Shown here one piece after another: positions 42,208 to 52,256 of a stretch of 64,000 bases of DNA (position 1 is the stretch's first letter; the number at the start of each line of letters is the position of its first letter). The translations under genes and the position numbers were made by a program. The stretch is from assembly GCF_003201595.1 (NCBI RefSeq), contig NZ_QJJS01000018.1, forward strand, positions 34,940 through 98,939, written 5' to 3'. The DNA comes from Sphaerotilus hippei. GTDB taxonomy: Bacteria; Pseudomonadota; Gammaproteobacteria; Burkholderiales; Burkholderiaceae_C. The notes beneath the pieces are model-generated. The model had not been told where the DNA came from. It searched no databases and saw nothing but the letters and a program-made list of their open reading frames with translations.

Positions 42208-43452
42208 ATGAACTTCCAGTCCGGCCTCTCCGGTCTCCAGGCCACCAGCAAGAACCTGGATGTCATCGGCAACAACGTCGCGAACTCGGGCACCTATGGT
42301 GCCAAGTCCTCGCGCGCGGAGTTCGCCGACCTGTACGCCAACGCGATGAACGGCGCGGGCAGCGGCTCGGTGGGCATCGGCGTGACGGTGGCCAACATCG
42401 CCCAGCAGTTCACCCAGGGCACGATCACCAGCACCGAGAACCCGCTGGACCTGGCCATCAACGGCTCGGGCTTCTTCCAGGTCAAGGACTCGGCCGGCTC
42501 GATCTCGTACACCCGCAACGGCCAGTTCAAGCTCGACAAGAGCGGCTACATCGTCAACAACGCCGGCCAGCAGCTGCAGGGCTACAAGGCCAACGCGTCG
42601 GGCGAGATCATCCAGGGTGCGGCCACCGCGCTGCAGCTGCCCACCGCGCCGATCGCGCCCAAGTTCACCGAAGAGGTGGCCATGGAGTTCAACCTGGACT
42701 CGCGCGGCGACGCGACGCAGACCAGCACTCCGGCGGTGATCGACTTCGACGATCCGAACACCTACAACAACGCCACCTCGACGACGGTGTACGACCAGCA
42801 GGGCAATCCGGTCTCGCTGTCGATGTACTACCAGAAGAGCACCACGGCCAACACCTGGAACGTCTACGTGACCGCGGACGGCACGTCGCTGTCGGGCACC
42901 TCGCCCTACACGACGATGGAATTTGCCGCCGACGGCACCACCCCGACGATCCCGGCGGCGGGCCAGTTCCTCAACATCCCGGCCTCGGCCACCGGCGCGC
43001 ACCAGGCCATCAGCAACATCGCGCTGGACATGAGCCAGGCCACGCAGTACGGCGCCAAGTTCAGCGTCACCGACCTGACCCAGGACGGCTACGCGCCGGG
43101 CTCGCTGTCGAGCCTGTCGATCGACGACACCGGCGTGATCTCGGCCAACTATTCCAACGGCCTGACCAAGGACGCGGGTCAGCTGGAGCTGGCGACCTTC
43201 CGCAATCCGCAGGGGCTGCAGGCCGTGGGCGGCAACGTCTGGGTGCAGACCTACGCGTCCGGCGACCCGGTCGTGGGCACGCCCACCAGCGGCACGATGG
43301 GCTCGCTGCAGGAAGGCTCGCTCGAGGAGTCGAACGTGGACCTGACCGGCGAGCTGGTGAACATGATCACCGCCCAGCGGGCCTATCAGGCCAATGCCCA
43401 GACCATCAAGACGCAGGACTCGGTCCTGCAGACCCTGGTCAGCCTGCGTTGA
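42208..43452 (+). CDS. flgE: flagellar hook protein FlgE
   Basis: FlgE builds the hook. The 414-residue product has the FlgE N-terminal motif SGLSGLQATSKNLDVIGNNVANSGTYGAKSSRAEFADLYAN, the domain-1 segment DLAINGSGFFQVKDSAGSISYTRNGQFKLDKSGYIVN, and the C-terminal GSLEESNVDLTGELVNMITAQRAYQANAQTIKTQDSVLQTLVSL. The outer domains (about 150-320) are moderately long, as in other betaproteobacteria. The start at 42208 has AAGGAA upstream. Confidence 0.96.
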   Translation: MNFQSGLSGLQATSKNLDVIGNNVANSGTYGAKSSRAEFADLYANAMNGAGSGSVGIGVTVANIAQQFTQGTITSTENPLDLAINGSGFFQVKDSAGSISYTRNGQFKLDKSGYIVNNAGQQLQGYKANASGEIIQGAATALQLPTAPIAPKFTEEVAMEFNLDSRGDATQTSTPAVIDFDDPNTYNNATSTTVYDQQGNPVSLSMYYQKSTTANTWNVYVTADGTSLSGTSPYTTMEFAADGTTPTIPAAGQFLNIPASATGAHQAISNIALDMSQATQYGAKFSVTDLTQDGYAPGSLSSLSIDDTGVISANYSNGLTKDAGQLELATFRNPQGLQAVGGNVWVQTYASGDPVVGTPTSGTMGSLQEGSLEESNVDLTGELVNMITAQRAYQANAQTIKTQDSVLQTLVSLR

Positions 43453-43472
43453 TCGACCGCTGAGGACACGCC

Positions 43473-44198
43473 ATGGACCGTCGTATCTACCTGTCGATGG
43501 GCGGCGCCAAGGCCGCGATGCAGCGTCAGGAGACGCTGGCCAACAACCTGGCCAACGCGTCCACGACGGGCTTCCGCGCCGAGATGCAGGCCTTCCGTTC
43601 GGTGCCGGTGCAGGGCGATGGCGCCAGCACCCGTGCCTACGGTCTGGAGACCACCACCGGCTACAACCCCGAGCCCGGCCCGATCACCGCGACCGGGCGC
43701 AACCTGGACGTGGCCGCCCGCGGCAACGCCTGGATGGCGGTGCAGGCCCTCGATGGCACCGAGGCCTACACCCGCGCCGGCGCGATGGAGGTGTCGCCCG
43801 ACGGCACGCTGGTCAACTCGGCCGGCCTGCCGATGCAGGGGGACGGCGGGCCGATCACCGTGCCGGCCAACGCCCAGGTCCAGGTCGCGCCCGACGGCAC
43901 CGTGACCGCCAAGGTCGGCGAAGGCCGGCCCCAGGCGATCGGCAAGCTCAAGCTGGTGACGCCCGAGGCGCCGCTCAAGCGGGGGGATGACGGGCTGTTC
44001 CGTGCGCCCGCCGGAGATCTCGAGGCCGACCCCGCCGCCCGCGTGCAGGACGGGGCGCTCGAGGGCTCCAACGTCAGCGCGGTCGAGACCATGGTGGCGA
44101 TGATTTCGGCGGCCCGGCAGTTCGAGATGCAGATGCGCTCGATGCAGACCACCGAGAAGGACGAGCAGCAGGCTGCCCAGCTGCTGTCGATGAACTGA
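43473..44198 (+). CDS. flgF: flagellar basal-body rod protein FlgF
   Basis: FlgF is a proximal rod protein. The 241-residue product has [46 protein letters not shown] and [43 protein letters not shown], matching FlgF rather than FlgG, and the C-terminal coil [41 protein letters not shown]. It follows flgE by 20 bases. Confidence 0.95.
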   Translation: MDRRIYLSMGGAKAAMQRQETLANNLANASTTGFRAEMQAFRSVPVQGDGASTRAYGLETTTGYNPEPGPITATGRNLDVAARGNAWMAVQALDGTEAYTRAGAMEVSPDGTLVNSAGLPMQGDGGPITVPANAQVQVAPDGTVTAKVGEGRPQAIGKLKLVTPEAPLKRGDDGLFRAPAGDLEADPAARVQDGALEGSNVSAVETMVAMISAARQFEMQMRSMQTTEKDEQQAAQLLSMN

Positions 44199-44220
44199 AG
44201 CTGAAGCAAGGACTCCCGCC

Positions 44221-45003
44221 ATGATGCGCGCGCTCTGGATTTCGAAGACCGGCATGGAGGCCCAGCAGACCCAGCTGGACGTGACCTCCCACAACCTCGC
44301 CAACGTCGGCACCAACGGCTACAAGAAGTCGCGGGCCGTGTTCGAGGACCTGATGTACCAGACGCTGCGCCAGTCCGGCGCGGCCAGCTCCGAGCAGACC
44401 CAGCTGCCCACCGGCCTGCAGGTCGGCCTGGGCGTGCGCACGGTGGCGACCTCACGCGAGTTCACGCAGGGCACGCTGCAGCAGTCGAGCAACACGCTGG
44501 ACGTGGCGATCAAGGGCGGTGGCTTCTTCAACATCCAGATGCCCGACGGCACGACGGCCTACACCCGCGACGGCTCCTTCCAGGTCAGCGCCAACGGCCA
44601 GCTGGTCACCAACAACGGCTTCACCGTGCAGCCGGGCATCACCATCCCGGCCAACGCCCAGTCGGTGACCATCGCCGCGGACGGCACGGTCAGCGTGCAG
44701 GTGCCGGGCCAGACCGCGCCGCAGGGCGTGGGCCAGATCGAGATGAGCAACTTCATCAACCCGGCTGGCCTCGACCCCAAGGGGCAGAACCTGTTCGCCG
44801 AGACCGCCTCGTCGGGCACGCCCAACACCGGCGCGCCGGGCAGCAACGGCATGGGCACGCTGGCCCAGGGTTTCCTCGAGACCTCCAACGTCAACGTGGT
44901 CGAGGAGCTGGTGGCGATGATCCAGACCCAGCGGGCCTATGAGCTGAACTCGAAGGCGATCTCCACCTCGGACCAGATGCTCGCGCGTCTGGGACAGCTG
45001 TGA
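44221..45003 (+). CDS. flgG: flagellar distal rod protein FlgG
   Basis: FlgG forms the distal rod of the axial structure. The 260-residue product begins [53 protein letters not shown], with the FlgG-specific VFEDLMYQ, then [27 protein letters not shown], and ends [42 protein letters not shown]. Length is the usual 260-262. Its stop overlaps the flgH start by the GTGA arrangement at 45000. Confidence 0.96.
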   Translation: MMRALWISKTGMEAQQTQLDVTSHNLANVGTNGYKKSRAVFEDLMYQTLRQSGAASSEQTQLPTGLQVGLGVRTVATSREFTQGTLQQSSNTLDVAIKGGGFFNIQMPDGTTAYTRDGSFQVSANGQLVTNNGFTVQPGITIPANAQSVTIAADGTVSVQVPGQTAPQGVGQIEMSNFINPAGLDPKGQNLFAETASSGTPNTGAPGSNGMGTLAQGFLETSNVNVVEELVAMIQTQRAYELNSKAISTSDQMLARLGQL

Positions 45004-45680
45004 GGCGCCTGATCCTGCCCCTGCTGGGCGCGGCCCTGGCACTGGGCCTGGGCGGCTGCCGGCTGATGCCCACCGTGGCCAAGGTCGATGTCGTCGAGCC
45101 CACGTCGGCCCGGCCCGTCCCGGTCGCGCCGGTGGTGCAGGCCAACGGATCGATCTTCCAGACTGGCCAGTACCGGCCGCTGTTCGAGGACCACCGCGCC
45201 CGCATGGTCGGCGACACGGTGACGGTGCAGATCATCGAGAAGGTCAGCGCCAGCGCCAAGTCGACCAGCTCGGCCGAGAAGAGCGGCTCGGTCTCCGGCG
45301 CGGTCACGGCCTTCCCCTTCCTGCCGGCCACCGCGCTCAACAAGCTGCAGGCCGGGGGCAACAGCGCCAACACCTTCAGCGGCAAGGGCGGCACCGAGAA
45401 CTCCAACGACTTCAGCGGCACGATCACCGCGACGGTGATCGAGCTGCTGCCCAACGGCCACCTGGTGATCGCCGGCGAGAAGCAGATCGGCGTCAACGAC
45501 AACGTCGACGTGCTGCGCTTCTCCGGCCAGGTCGATCCCCGGGTCATCCAGGCGGGCAACACGGTCGCCTCGGCGCAGATCGCCAACGTGCGGCTCGAGC
45601 AGCGTGGCCGGGGTGCCCAGGCCGATGCGCAGGAAATAGGCTGGTTGTCGCGTTTCTTTTTGACGGTCATGCCCATCTGA
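45000..45680 (+). CDS. flgH: flagellar L-ring protein FlgH (operon copy)
   Basis: FlgH is a lipoprotein that forms the L ring in the outer membrane. This 226-residue copy starts at a GTG that overlaps the flgG stop (GTGA at 45000-45003). It has a lipoprotein signal ([13 protein letters not shown], cysteine 20), [67 protein letters not shown] and [35 protein letters not shown]. All FlgH landmarks are present. It lies in the normal operon position before flgI, so it is the main L-ring gene; the second copy at 35548 is the unusual one. Confidence 0.95.
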   Translation: MRRLILPLLGAALALGLGGCRLMPTVAKVDVVEPTSARPVPVAPVVQANGSIFQTGQYRPLFEDHRARMVGDTVTVQIIEKVSASAKSTSSAEKSGSVSGAVTAFPFLPATALNKLQAGGNSANTFSGKGGTENSNDFSGTITATVIELLPNGHLVIAGEKQIGVNDNVDVLRFSGQVDPRVIQAGNTVASAQIANVRLEQRGRGAQADAQEIGWLSRFFLTVMPI

Positions 45681-45724
45681 TCGCCTCGCACAATGGGGCT
45701 GTCCCTTCAAGGATCGAGCGCCCC

Positions 45725-46855
45725 ATGGAAACGCAGGAACGATTACTCAAGCTGGCCGTCTGGCTCACCCTGGTGCTGGCCAGCGCCGCCCTGTGGTGGC
45801 CGCTGGGCGCCCATGCCGCGCGCATCAAGGAAGTCGCCAGCGTGCAGGGCGTGCGCAACAACCAGCTGATCGGCTACGGCCTCGTGGTCGGCCTGGAGGG
45901 CACCGGCGACCAGACCACCCAGGCGCCGTTCACCACCCAGAGCCTCAACGGCCTGCTGCAGCAGCTCGGCGTCACCGTGCCGGCGGGCACCAACATGCAG
46001 CTGCGCAACGTCGCGGCGGTGATGATCACCGCGGTGCTGCCCCCGTTTGCCCAGCCCGGCCAGACCATCGACGTCACCGTGGCCTCGATGGGCAACGCCA
46101 AGAGCCTGCGCGGGGGCACGCTGATCGCGTCGCCGCTGCGGGGCGCCGACGGCCAGATCTACGCGCTGGCCCAGGGCAACCTGGTGGTCGGTGGCGCGGG
46201 CGCCTCCGCCGGGGGCTCCAAGGTCCAGATCAACCACCTGCTGGCAGGACGCATCCCCGAGGGCGCGACCGTCGAGCGGGCCGTGCCGACCGCGCTGGGC
46301 CAGAGCGACACCGTGCAGCTCGACCTGCGCTCGTCGGACTACAGCATGGCCCGCGAGGTGGTGAAGGCCATCAACGACCGCTTCGGCACCGGCACGGCCG
46401 CAGCGGTCGATGGCCGCGTGGTGCGCGTCAAGACCCCCGGCAGCAGCGATGCCCGCGTGGCCTTCCTGGCCGACATGGAGGAGCTGGTGGTCACGCCGGC
46501 CAAGCCGTCGGCCCGGGTCATCTTCAATCCCCGCACCGGCTCCATCGTGATGAACCAGGCGGTGACGCTGGGGCCTTGTGCCGTCGCGCACGGCAACCTG
46601 TCGGTCACGATCACCAGCAACCCGCAGGTCAGCCAGCCCGCCCCGCTGTCGCAGGGCCAGACCACGGTCACCGACCAGGTCGACATCAAGCTCAACCAGG
46701 GGCCGGGCAACTTCGCGGTCCTGCCCGCCGGGGCGCAGCTGACCGACGTGGTCAAGGCGCTGAACGCGCTGGGGGCCAATTCCACCGATCTGCTGGCCAT
46801 CCTTCAAGCGATCAAGGCGGCCGGTGCGCTCAACGCGGAGCTGGAGGTGATCTGA
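45725..46855 (+). CDS. flgI: flagellar P-ring protein FlgI
   Basis: FlgI forms the periplasmic P ring around the rod. The 376-residue product has a signal peptide (LAVWLTLVLASAALWWPLGAHAAR), RIKEVASVQGVRNNQLIGYGLVVGLEGTGDQT, NVAAVMITAVLPPFAQPGQTIDVTVASMGNAKSLRGGTL, and the C-terminal LNALGANSTDLLAILQAIKAAGALNAELEVI, which is the family ending. It follows flgH after 44 bases and precedes flgJ by one base. Confidence 0.96.
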   Translation: METQERLLKLAVWLTLVLASAALWWPLGAHAARIKEVASVQGVRNNQLIGYGLVVGLEGTGDQTTQAPFTTQSLNGLLQQLGVTVPAGTNMQLRNVAAVMITAVLPPFAQPGQTIDVTVASMGNAKSLRGGTLIASPLRGADGQIYALAQGNLVVGGAGASAGGSKVQINHLLAGRIPEGATVERAVPTALGQSDTVQLDLRSSDYSMAREVVKAINDRFGTGTAAAVDGRVVRVKTPGSSDARVAFLADMEELVVTPAKPSARVIFNPRTGSIVMNQAVTLGPCAVAHGNLSVTITSNPQVSQPAPLSQGQTTVTDQVDIKLNQGPGNFAVLPAGAQLTDVVKALNALGANSTDLLAILQAIKAAGALNAELEVI

Positions 46856-46856
46856 C

Positions 46857-47813
46857 ATGCGGACCGAATCGTCTTCTTCGCAGCAGCAGCTGGCGGCCAG
46901 CTCGACGGCCCTGAACGGGCTGCGCGCGAGCGCGCAGCGTGACCCCAAGGGCGCCATCAAGGAAGCGGCCAAGCAGTTCGAGGCGCTGTTCATGCAGGAG
47001 CTGATGAAGAGCATGCGCTCGAGCAGCATGTCCTCGGGCATGCTCGACAACAGCGGCACCGAGATGGCCACCGGCATGCTCGACCAGCAGTACGCGACCC
47101 AGCTCAGCGGCGGGCGCGGCGGCCTGTCCGAGGCCATCGTGCGCCAGCTCGAGCGGCAGATGGGCGGTGCCACGACCGAGGCGGCGGCGGGCAGCGCCTC
47201 GCTGTCCTCGTCGCGTGACCTGCGCGCGGCCGCGGCGACCCGCCAGGCCGCTGCAGCGGCCGCCGCACCGGCCGTGACCCCGGCGGCAACGGTGCCGGCC
47301 TCGTCGGGCGGCACGGCCCAGACCTTCGTCAACCGCCACGGCGCGGCGGCGGCGGCGGCCGAGGCGAGCAGCGGCATCCCGGCGAAGTTCATGCTGGCCC
47401 AGGCCGCCCACGAGACCGGCTGGGGCCGGCGCGAGATCAAGGGCCAGGACGGCACGAACTCCAACAACCTCTTCGGCATCAAGGCCGGTGCGGGCTGGAA
47501 CGGGCCGACCGTCACGGTCACGACGACCGAATACATCAACGGCCAGGCGCAGAAGGTGCAGGCGCGCTTCCGGGCCTACAGCTCGCCCGAGGAGAGCTTC
47601 CAGGACTACGCCCGCATGATCAGCAGCAGCCCGCGCTACGCCAAGGTGATGGAGTCGACCGGTGACGCCCAGGGTTTCGCCCGCGGCCTGCAGCGCGCCG
47701 GCTACGCCACCGATCCCGAATACGCGCAGAAGCTCGGCCGCGTGATGCAGACCACCGAGCGGCTGCAGCGTGCCGCCGCGTCGGTGCAGACCGCCCGGAA
47801 CCTGACCACCTGA
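46857..47813 (+). CDS. flgJ: flagellar rod assembly protein / muramidase FlgJ
   Basis: FlgJ opens the peptidoglycan for the rod and caps it. The 318-residue product has the N-terminal rod-binding domain (IKEAAKQFEALFMQELMKSMRSSSMSSGMLDNSGTEMATGMLDQQYATQLSG, about 35-90) and the C-terminal glucosaminidase domain (FMLAQAAHETGWGRREIKGQDGTNSNNLFGIKAGAGWNG, with the catalytic glutamate in AHETGWG). A Q/A-rich linker of about 70 residues connects them. The two-domain form is typical of beta- and gammaproteobacteria. Confidence 0.95.
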   Translation: MRTESSSSQQQLAASSTALNGLRASAQRDPKGAIKEAAKQFEALFMQELMKSMRSSSMSSGMLDNSGTEMATGMLDQQYATQLSGGRGGLSEAIVRQLERQMGGATTEAAAGSASLSSSRDLRAAAATRQAAAAAAAPAVTPAATVPASSGGTAQTFVNRHGAAAAAAEASSGIPAKFMLAQAAHETGWGRREIKGQDGTNSNNLFGIKAGAGWNGPTVTVTTTEYINGQAQKVQARFRAYSSPEESFQDYARMISSSPRYAKVMESTGDAQGFARGLQRAGYATDPEYAQKLGRVMQTTERLQRAAASVQTARNLTT

Positions 47814-47826
47814 GGCGGACGCGACC

Positions 47827-49749
47827 ATGAGCACGTCCTCCCTGCTGTCACTCGGCGCGAACGCGATGTTCGCGGCGCAGTCCCAGCTGCAGACGACGGG
47901 ACACAACATCTCCAACGCCAGCGTGGCGGGTTATTCGCGCCAGGAGGCCAAGCTCTCGACGGTCCAGGGCCAGTACACCGGCTCCGGTTATGTCGGTCGA
48001 GGCGTGTCGGTCCAGACCGTCACCCGTGCGGTCAACAGCTTCCTGACCGACGCGGCCGCGCAGACCAGCTCGGTCGCGGCGGCCGACAAGGCCCACAGCA
48101 CGCTGCTCGCTCAACTGCAGGACAGCATCGGCATCGGCGAGCAGGGCCTGGGCCAGGCGGCCACCAGCTTCTTCAACGCGCTCAACGACGTCGCGGCGCT
48201 GCCCTCCGACACCTCGGCGCGCCAGGTGGCGCTGGCCCGTGCGGACGACCTGGCGTCGATGTTCCGCTCGACCAGCGACCAGATCGAGTCGCTGCAGTCC
48301 TCGGTGACGCAGGACGTGATGAACTCCGTGGGCACGGTCAACGAGCTGTCCGAGCGCATCGCCCAGCTCAACGGCGCGATCGCCGGCACCAACGGCGGCA
48401 CCCACTCGGCCAACGACCTGCTGGACCAGCGTGACCAGCTGATCAAGGAGCTCAGCCAGTATGTGCAGGTCAGCCGCATCAGCCAGGACGACGGCTCGGT
48501 CAACCTGTTCATCGGCGGGGGCCAGAGCCTGGTGCTGGGCAACCAGTCCAACGGGCTGAAGGCCAGCCTCGACCCCTTCGACGCGACCCGGGTGCAGATC
48601 GAGGTCGAGGTCTCGGGCGTGAGCCGGCCGCTTTCGGAGGCCTCGCTCGGCGGCGGCTCGCTCGCCGGCCTGATGCGTTTCCAGGAGCAGGACCTGAACG
48701 CGGCGCGCGCCCAGCTGGGCCAGCTGGGCGCCGGCCTGACCGCCGCGGTGAACGGCCAGCAGCGCGCCGGCTTCACGCTCGACGGCGTGGCGGGCTCGGC
48801 GATGTTCACCGAACTGGCCGGCAACGTGATCGCCTCGCGCGACAACGCCGGCAGCGGGCTGGCCAGCCTGCAGGGCCTGATGAGCCTGAGCACGCCGTCG
48901 GCGCTGCAGGCGGCCGAGTACGAGCTCAAGGCCGGCGCCTCGGGCACCTTCACGCTGCGCAAGCTGCCCGATGGCGATCCCGAGACGGTCACCGATGGCC
49001 AGGAGATCGACGGTTTCACGCTGGAGCTGTCGGCGGCCACGTCGCCCGCGGTGGTCGAAGGCGACCGTTTCCTGCTGCAGCCGGTCTCGCTGGCGGCGCA
49101 GAAGATGAGGCAGGTGCTCAACGATCCCGACGACGTCGCGGGCGCCAACAGCGTGGTGCTCAAGGCGGGTTCGTCCAACACCGGCACGGCGACGATCAAG
49201 TCGGTGCTGCTCGACGGCAGCTCGACGCCCACCGGGGTGTCGATCGCCTTCGGGGCCGCCACGGCCGACGGGGCGCGGGCCTACACCCTGACCGACAGCG
49301 GCACGACGCCGGCGACCACGGTCAGCGGCAGCTGGAAGGCGGGCGAGTCGGTCAGCTACGACGGCATGACGGTGACCTTCGACGGCGTGCCGGCCCAGGG
49401 CGACACTTTCACCACGCAGGCCACCAGCCAGTGGGGGGCCAACAACGGCAACGCGCTGGCGCTGGCCGACCTGGCCAACGGCAAGCTGGTCGACGGCAGC
49501 ACCTTCACCGACGCGTTCTCGCACCTGCTGTCGGACATCGGGGCGCGGGTGCAGACGGCCGAGACCGCCTACGAGGTCTCCAGTGGCGTGGCCACGCGGG
49601 CCGAGGAGCAGCTCGGTGCCAGCACCGGCGTCAACCTCGACGAAGAAGCCGCCAAGCTGCTGCAGTACCAGCAGGCCTACCAGGCGGCGGCCAAGATCCT
49701 GCAGGTGGCGCAGAAGGTGTTCGACACCGTGCTGTCCCTGGCGAACTGA
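47827..49749 (+). CDS. flgK: flagellar hook-associated protein FlgK (HAP1)
   Basis: FlgK joins hook and filament. The 640-residue product has MSTSSLLSLGANAMFAAQSQLQTTGHNISNASVAGYSRQEAKLSTV at the start, the FlgK signature VNELSERIAQLNGAIAG, DLLDQRDQLIKELSQYVQVSRISQDDGSVNLFIGGGQSLV, and ends GVNLDEEAAKLLQYQQAYQAAAKILQVAQKVFDTVLSLAN. The central variable region (about 330-540) is long, giving more residues than the 550 of E. coli. FlgN in the divergent group is its chaperone. Confidence 0.96.
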   Translation: MSTSSLLSLGANAMFAAQSQLQTTGHNISNASVAGYSRQEAKLSTVQGQYTGSGYVGRGVSVQTVTRAVNSFLTDAAAQTSSVAAADKAHSTLLAQLQDSIGIGEQGLGQAATSFFNALNDVAALPSDTSARQVALARADDLASMFRSTSDQIESLQSSVTQDVMNSVGTVNELSERIAQLNGAIAGTNGGTHSANDLLDQRDQLIKELSQYVQVSRISQDDGSVNLFIGGGQSLVLGNQSNGLKASLDPFDATRVQIEVEVSGVSRPLSEASLGGGSLAGLMRFQEQDLNAARAQLGQLGAGLTAAVNGQQRAGFTLDGVAGSAMFTELAGNVIASRDNAGSGLASLQGLMSLSTPSALQAAEYELKAGASGTFTLRKLPDGDPETVTDGQEIDGFTLELSAATSPAVVEGDRFLLQPVSLAAQKMRQVLNDPDDVAGANSVVLKAGSSNTGTATIKSVLLDGSSTPTGVSIAFGAATADGARAYTLTDSGTTPATTVSGSWKAGESVSYDGMTVTFDGVPAQGDTFTTQATSQWGANNGNALALADLANGKLVDGSTFTDAFSHLLSDIGARVQTAETAYEVSSGVATRAEEQLGASTGVNLDEEAAKLLQYQQAYQAAAKILQVAQKVFDTVLSLAN

Positions 49750-49760
49750 AGAGGCTGATC

Positions 49761-50999
49761 ATGAGACTGTCCACCGCCACCAGCTACGCCTCGTCGGTCG
49801 GCACCCTGCAGCGGCGCCAGGAAGAGCTGTCGCAGGCCCAGGAGCAGATGACCAGTGGCAAGCGCATCAGCCAGGCCAGCGACGATCCGGCCGGCATCGC
49901 CCGGGCCGAGCGGGCGATGGTGGAGGTCTCGCGCGGCAAGGCGCTGATGCGCACCGTCGAGACCAGCCGCACCGTGATGACCCAGGCCGAGACCGCGCTG
50001 GGCGATGCGGTCGGGCTGACCCAGACCGCCCGCGAGGCGCTGGTCGCCGCGGGCAACGGCAGCTACACCTTCGCCGAGCGCAAGGCGCTGGTGGTGCAGC
50101 TGCAGCAGCTGCGCGGCCAGCTGCTGACGGTGGCCAACCAGAAGGACGGCGGCGGCAACCACCTGTTCGGCGGCCAGGGCGCGACGACCGCCCCCTTCCT
50201 CGACCTGGTCGGCGGCGTCGACTGGTGGCAGCAGGGCGGGGCGGTGCAGACCGGCTACAGCGACGGCCAGATCAACGGCTCGCTGACCGAGAACGTGCCG
50301 CTGACCATCGACGGCCTGCAGACCTGGCTGCGTGCGCCCACCGGCAACGGCACCTTCGCCACGTCCGCCGGGGCCGCCAACCAGGGCGAGGCCTGGATCG
50401 ACGACGGCAGTGCCACCGACTCGGCGGCCTACAAGGCCCTGGGCCAGGACTTCTCGCTGGCCTTCAGCACCAATGCCGGCAAGCTGCAGTACACGATCAC
50501 CGGCAACGGCACGCCGGCGGCGAGCTACGGCCCGACGGACTACGTCGCGGGGAAGGCCATCACCGACGTCCCGGGCGCGTCGTTCACGATCAGCGGCACG
50601 CCCGACCCCAGCGACACCTTCACGCTGAAGGCCTCGACCACCGACCTGAGCGTCTTCGATGCGCTGGACAAGGCGATCGCGGTGCTCGGCGACGAGTCCT
50701 CCAACAACGGCCAGGTGATGCAGTCGGTGCAGTCCGGCCTGCTCGACCTGGACCGGGTGCTCGGCAATTTCGAGGCCAGTCGTGCCGTCGTGGGCGAAAC
50801 CCTCAACCAGCTCGACGGCCTGGGCGACCGCACCGGCGCCAGAATCCTGGGGGCGCAGACCGAACGCTCGAACATCGAGGACCTGGACATGGTGCAGGCC
50901 GTCTCCGAGTTCACCAACAAGCAGACCAGCTACCAGGCCGCCTTGCAGTCCTACACGATGGTGCAGAAGCTGTCGCTCTTCAACTACATCGGCAACTGA
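49761..50999 (+). CDS. flgL: flagellar hook-associated protein FlgL (HAP3)
   Basis: FlgL is the second junction protein below the filament. The 412-residue product has the flagellin-like N-terminal coil STATSYASSVGTLQRRQEELSQAQEQMTSGKRISQASDDPAGIARAERAM and the C-terminal coil QTERSNIEDLDMVQAVSEFTNKQTSYQAALQSYTMVQKLSLFNYIGN; the middle is a variable domain with strands. The start at 49761 was chosen as MRLSTATSY. It closes the flagellar operon; a c-di-GMP-related gene follows after 20 bases. Confidence 0.95.
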   Translation: MRLSTATSYASSVGTLQRRQEELSQAQEQMTSGKRISQASDDPAGIARAERAMVEVSRGKALMRTVETSRTVMTQAETALGDAVGLTQTAREALVAAGNGSYTFAERKALVVQLQQLRGQLLTVANQKDGGGNHLFGGQGATTAPFLDLVGGVDWWQQGGAVQTGYSDGQINGSLTENVPLTIDGLQTWLRAPTGNGTFATSAGAANQGEAWIDDGSATDSAAYKALGQDFSLAFSTNAGKLQYTITGNGTPAASYGPTDYVAGKAITDVPGASFTISGTPDPSDTFTLKASTTDLSVFDALDKAIAVLGDESSNNGQVMQSVQSGLLDLDRVLGNFEASRAVVGETLNQLDGLGDRTGARILGAQTERSNIEDLDMVQAVSEFTNKQTSYQAALQSYTMVQKLSLFNYIGN

Positions 51000-51019
51000 C
51001 GCCGCAAGAGAACCCGCTC

Positions 51020-52219
51020 ATGGACGCCTCCATCCTCGGCCAGATCGCGCTGAGCTACTCCCCGATCATCGACCGGGAACGCAATGTCATGGCCACCCGC
51101 CTGACCGTGGCGCCGCTGAACCCGGGCCAGCGCCTGGCCGTCGACGAGCTGCTGGAGACCGTCAGCGGGGTCTGGCCGGCCGACGGATCGCGGGTCTCGC
51201 TGTCGGTGCGCAGCGAGAGCCTGCTGGCCGATCTGCTGGCGGTGCAGCCCACCGCCAACGTGATCATCGAGATCCCGAAGTTCATGGCCAGCGATCCGGT
51301 GCATCGCGACGACATCCTCAAGCTCGCGGCCAACGGCAACATGCTGCTGCTGTCGGGGCGACCGGACCTGCCGCTGCCCCGCGAGGTGCTGCCCGCGTTC
51401 CGCTACTCGATCATCGACCTGGCCGATGACCGGCGCCTGCACGAGAACGGTCTGCCGGCGGGCGTGCAGCGCTCGATCGGCTTCTTCCAGGACGGCGTGC
51501 ATTCGCTGGCCGACATGGAAGGCGCCTTCCGGCGCGGCGCGATCGCGGTGCTGGGCTGGCCGATGGACGACGTGGTGCAGGGCAAGGCCTCGCGCACCGG
51601 CTCGGCCACCCGACCGGACCTGCAGGTGACGATCGAGCTGATCAACCTGGTCGACGACGAGGCCCCGCTGCCGCAGATCGAGGCCGCGCTCAAGCGGGAC
51701 CCGACGCTGGCCTACAAGCTGATGCGCTACATCAACTCGCCGCTGTTCGGGCTGCGGGTGGAGATCAGCTCGTTCACGCACGCGGTGATGATGCTGGGCT
51801 ACCAGCGCCTCAAGCGCTGGCTGGCGCTGCTGCTGGTCACCGCCGGCAACGACGTCAACCTGCGCCCGGTCATGTTCGCCGCGGTGCGGCGCGGCCTGCT
51901 GATGGAGGCGCTGGCCGAAGGCACGGCCGACGAGACGATGCGCAGCGAGATGTTCATCTGCGGCGTGTTCTCGCTGCTCGACCGCATCTTCCAGCAGCCT
52001 TTCGCCGAGCTGCTCAAGACCATTCCGGTGCCCGAGCAGGTCGTGCGGGCGCTGGCCCATGGCGACGGGCCCTACATGGGCAGCCTGGAGTTGGTGCGGG
52101 CCATCGAGGGCGGCACGATGCACGACATCCGCGAGCACGCCGAACAGTCGATGCTCGACATGCGCACCGTCAACCGGGCGCTGCTGAAGTCGCTGTCCGG
52201 CGCCTTGCAGCTGAGCTGA
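51020..52219 (+). CDS. YuxH-type protein: degenerate EAL region plus HDOD domain
   Basis: The 399-residue product begins MDASILGQIALSYSPIIDRERNVMATRLTV, as in YuxH-like proteins with an N-terminal EAL-like fold (about 1-190) that lacks the catalytic EAL and DDFGTG motifs. Residues about 195-390 are an HDOD domain (DLQVTIELINLVDDEAPLPQIEAALKRDPTLAYKLMRYINSPLFGLRVEISSFTHAVMMLGYQRLKRWLALLL). Such proteins are regulators in cyclic di-GMP signalling, without enzymatic activity; some bind c-di-GMP or kinases. The gene lies 20 bases after flgL and is probably co-transcribed with the flagellar operon, suggesting control of motility. Confidence 0.85.
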   Translation: MDASILGQIALSYSPIIDRERNVMATRLTVAPLNPGQRLAVDELLETVSGVWPADGSRVSLSVRSESLLADLLAVQPTANVIIEIPKFMASDPVHRDDILKLAANGNMLLLSGRPDLPLPREVLPAFRYSIIDLADDRRLHENGLPAGVQRSIGFFQDGVHSLADMEGAFRRGAIAVLGWPMDDVVQGKASRTGSATRPDLQVTIELINLVDDEAPLPQIEAALKRDPTLAYKLMRYINSPLFGLRVEISSFTHAVMMLGYQRLKRWLALLLVTAGNDVNLRPVMFAAVRRGLLMEALAEGTADETMRSEMFICGVFSLLDRIFQQPFAELLKTIPVPEQVVRALAHGDGPYMGSLELVRAIEGGTMHDIREHAEQSMLDMRTVNRALLKSLSGALQLS

Positions 52220-52222
52220 GGG

Positions 52223-52252
52223 CCGATGTCGCGGCCTCGGCCGTGACATCGG
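52223..52252 (+). terminator. stem-loop after the flagellar operon
   Basis: CCGATGTC (52223-52230) pairs with GACATCGG (52245-52252) and the inner CGGCC/GGCCG extends the stem to about twelve pairs with a G-T wobble. It starts three bases after the HDOD gene stop. The T run CGTTTTTGCG at 52273 is 20 bases further, so it is a probable but not textbook terminator of the flg transcript. Confidence 0.5.
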
Positions 52253-52256
52253 TCTC

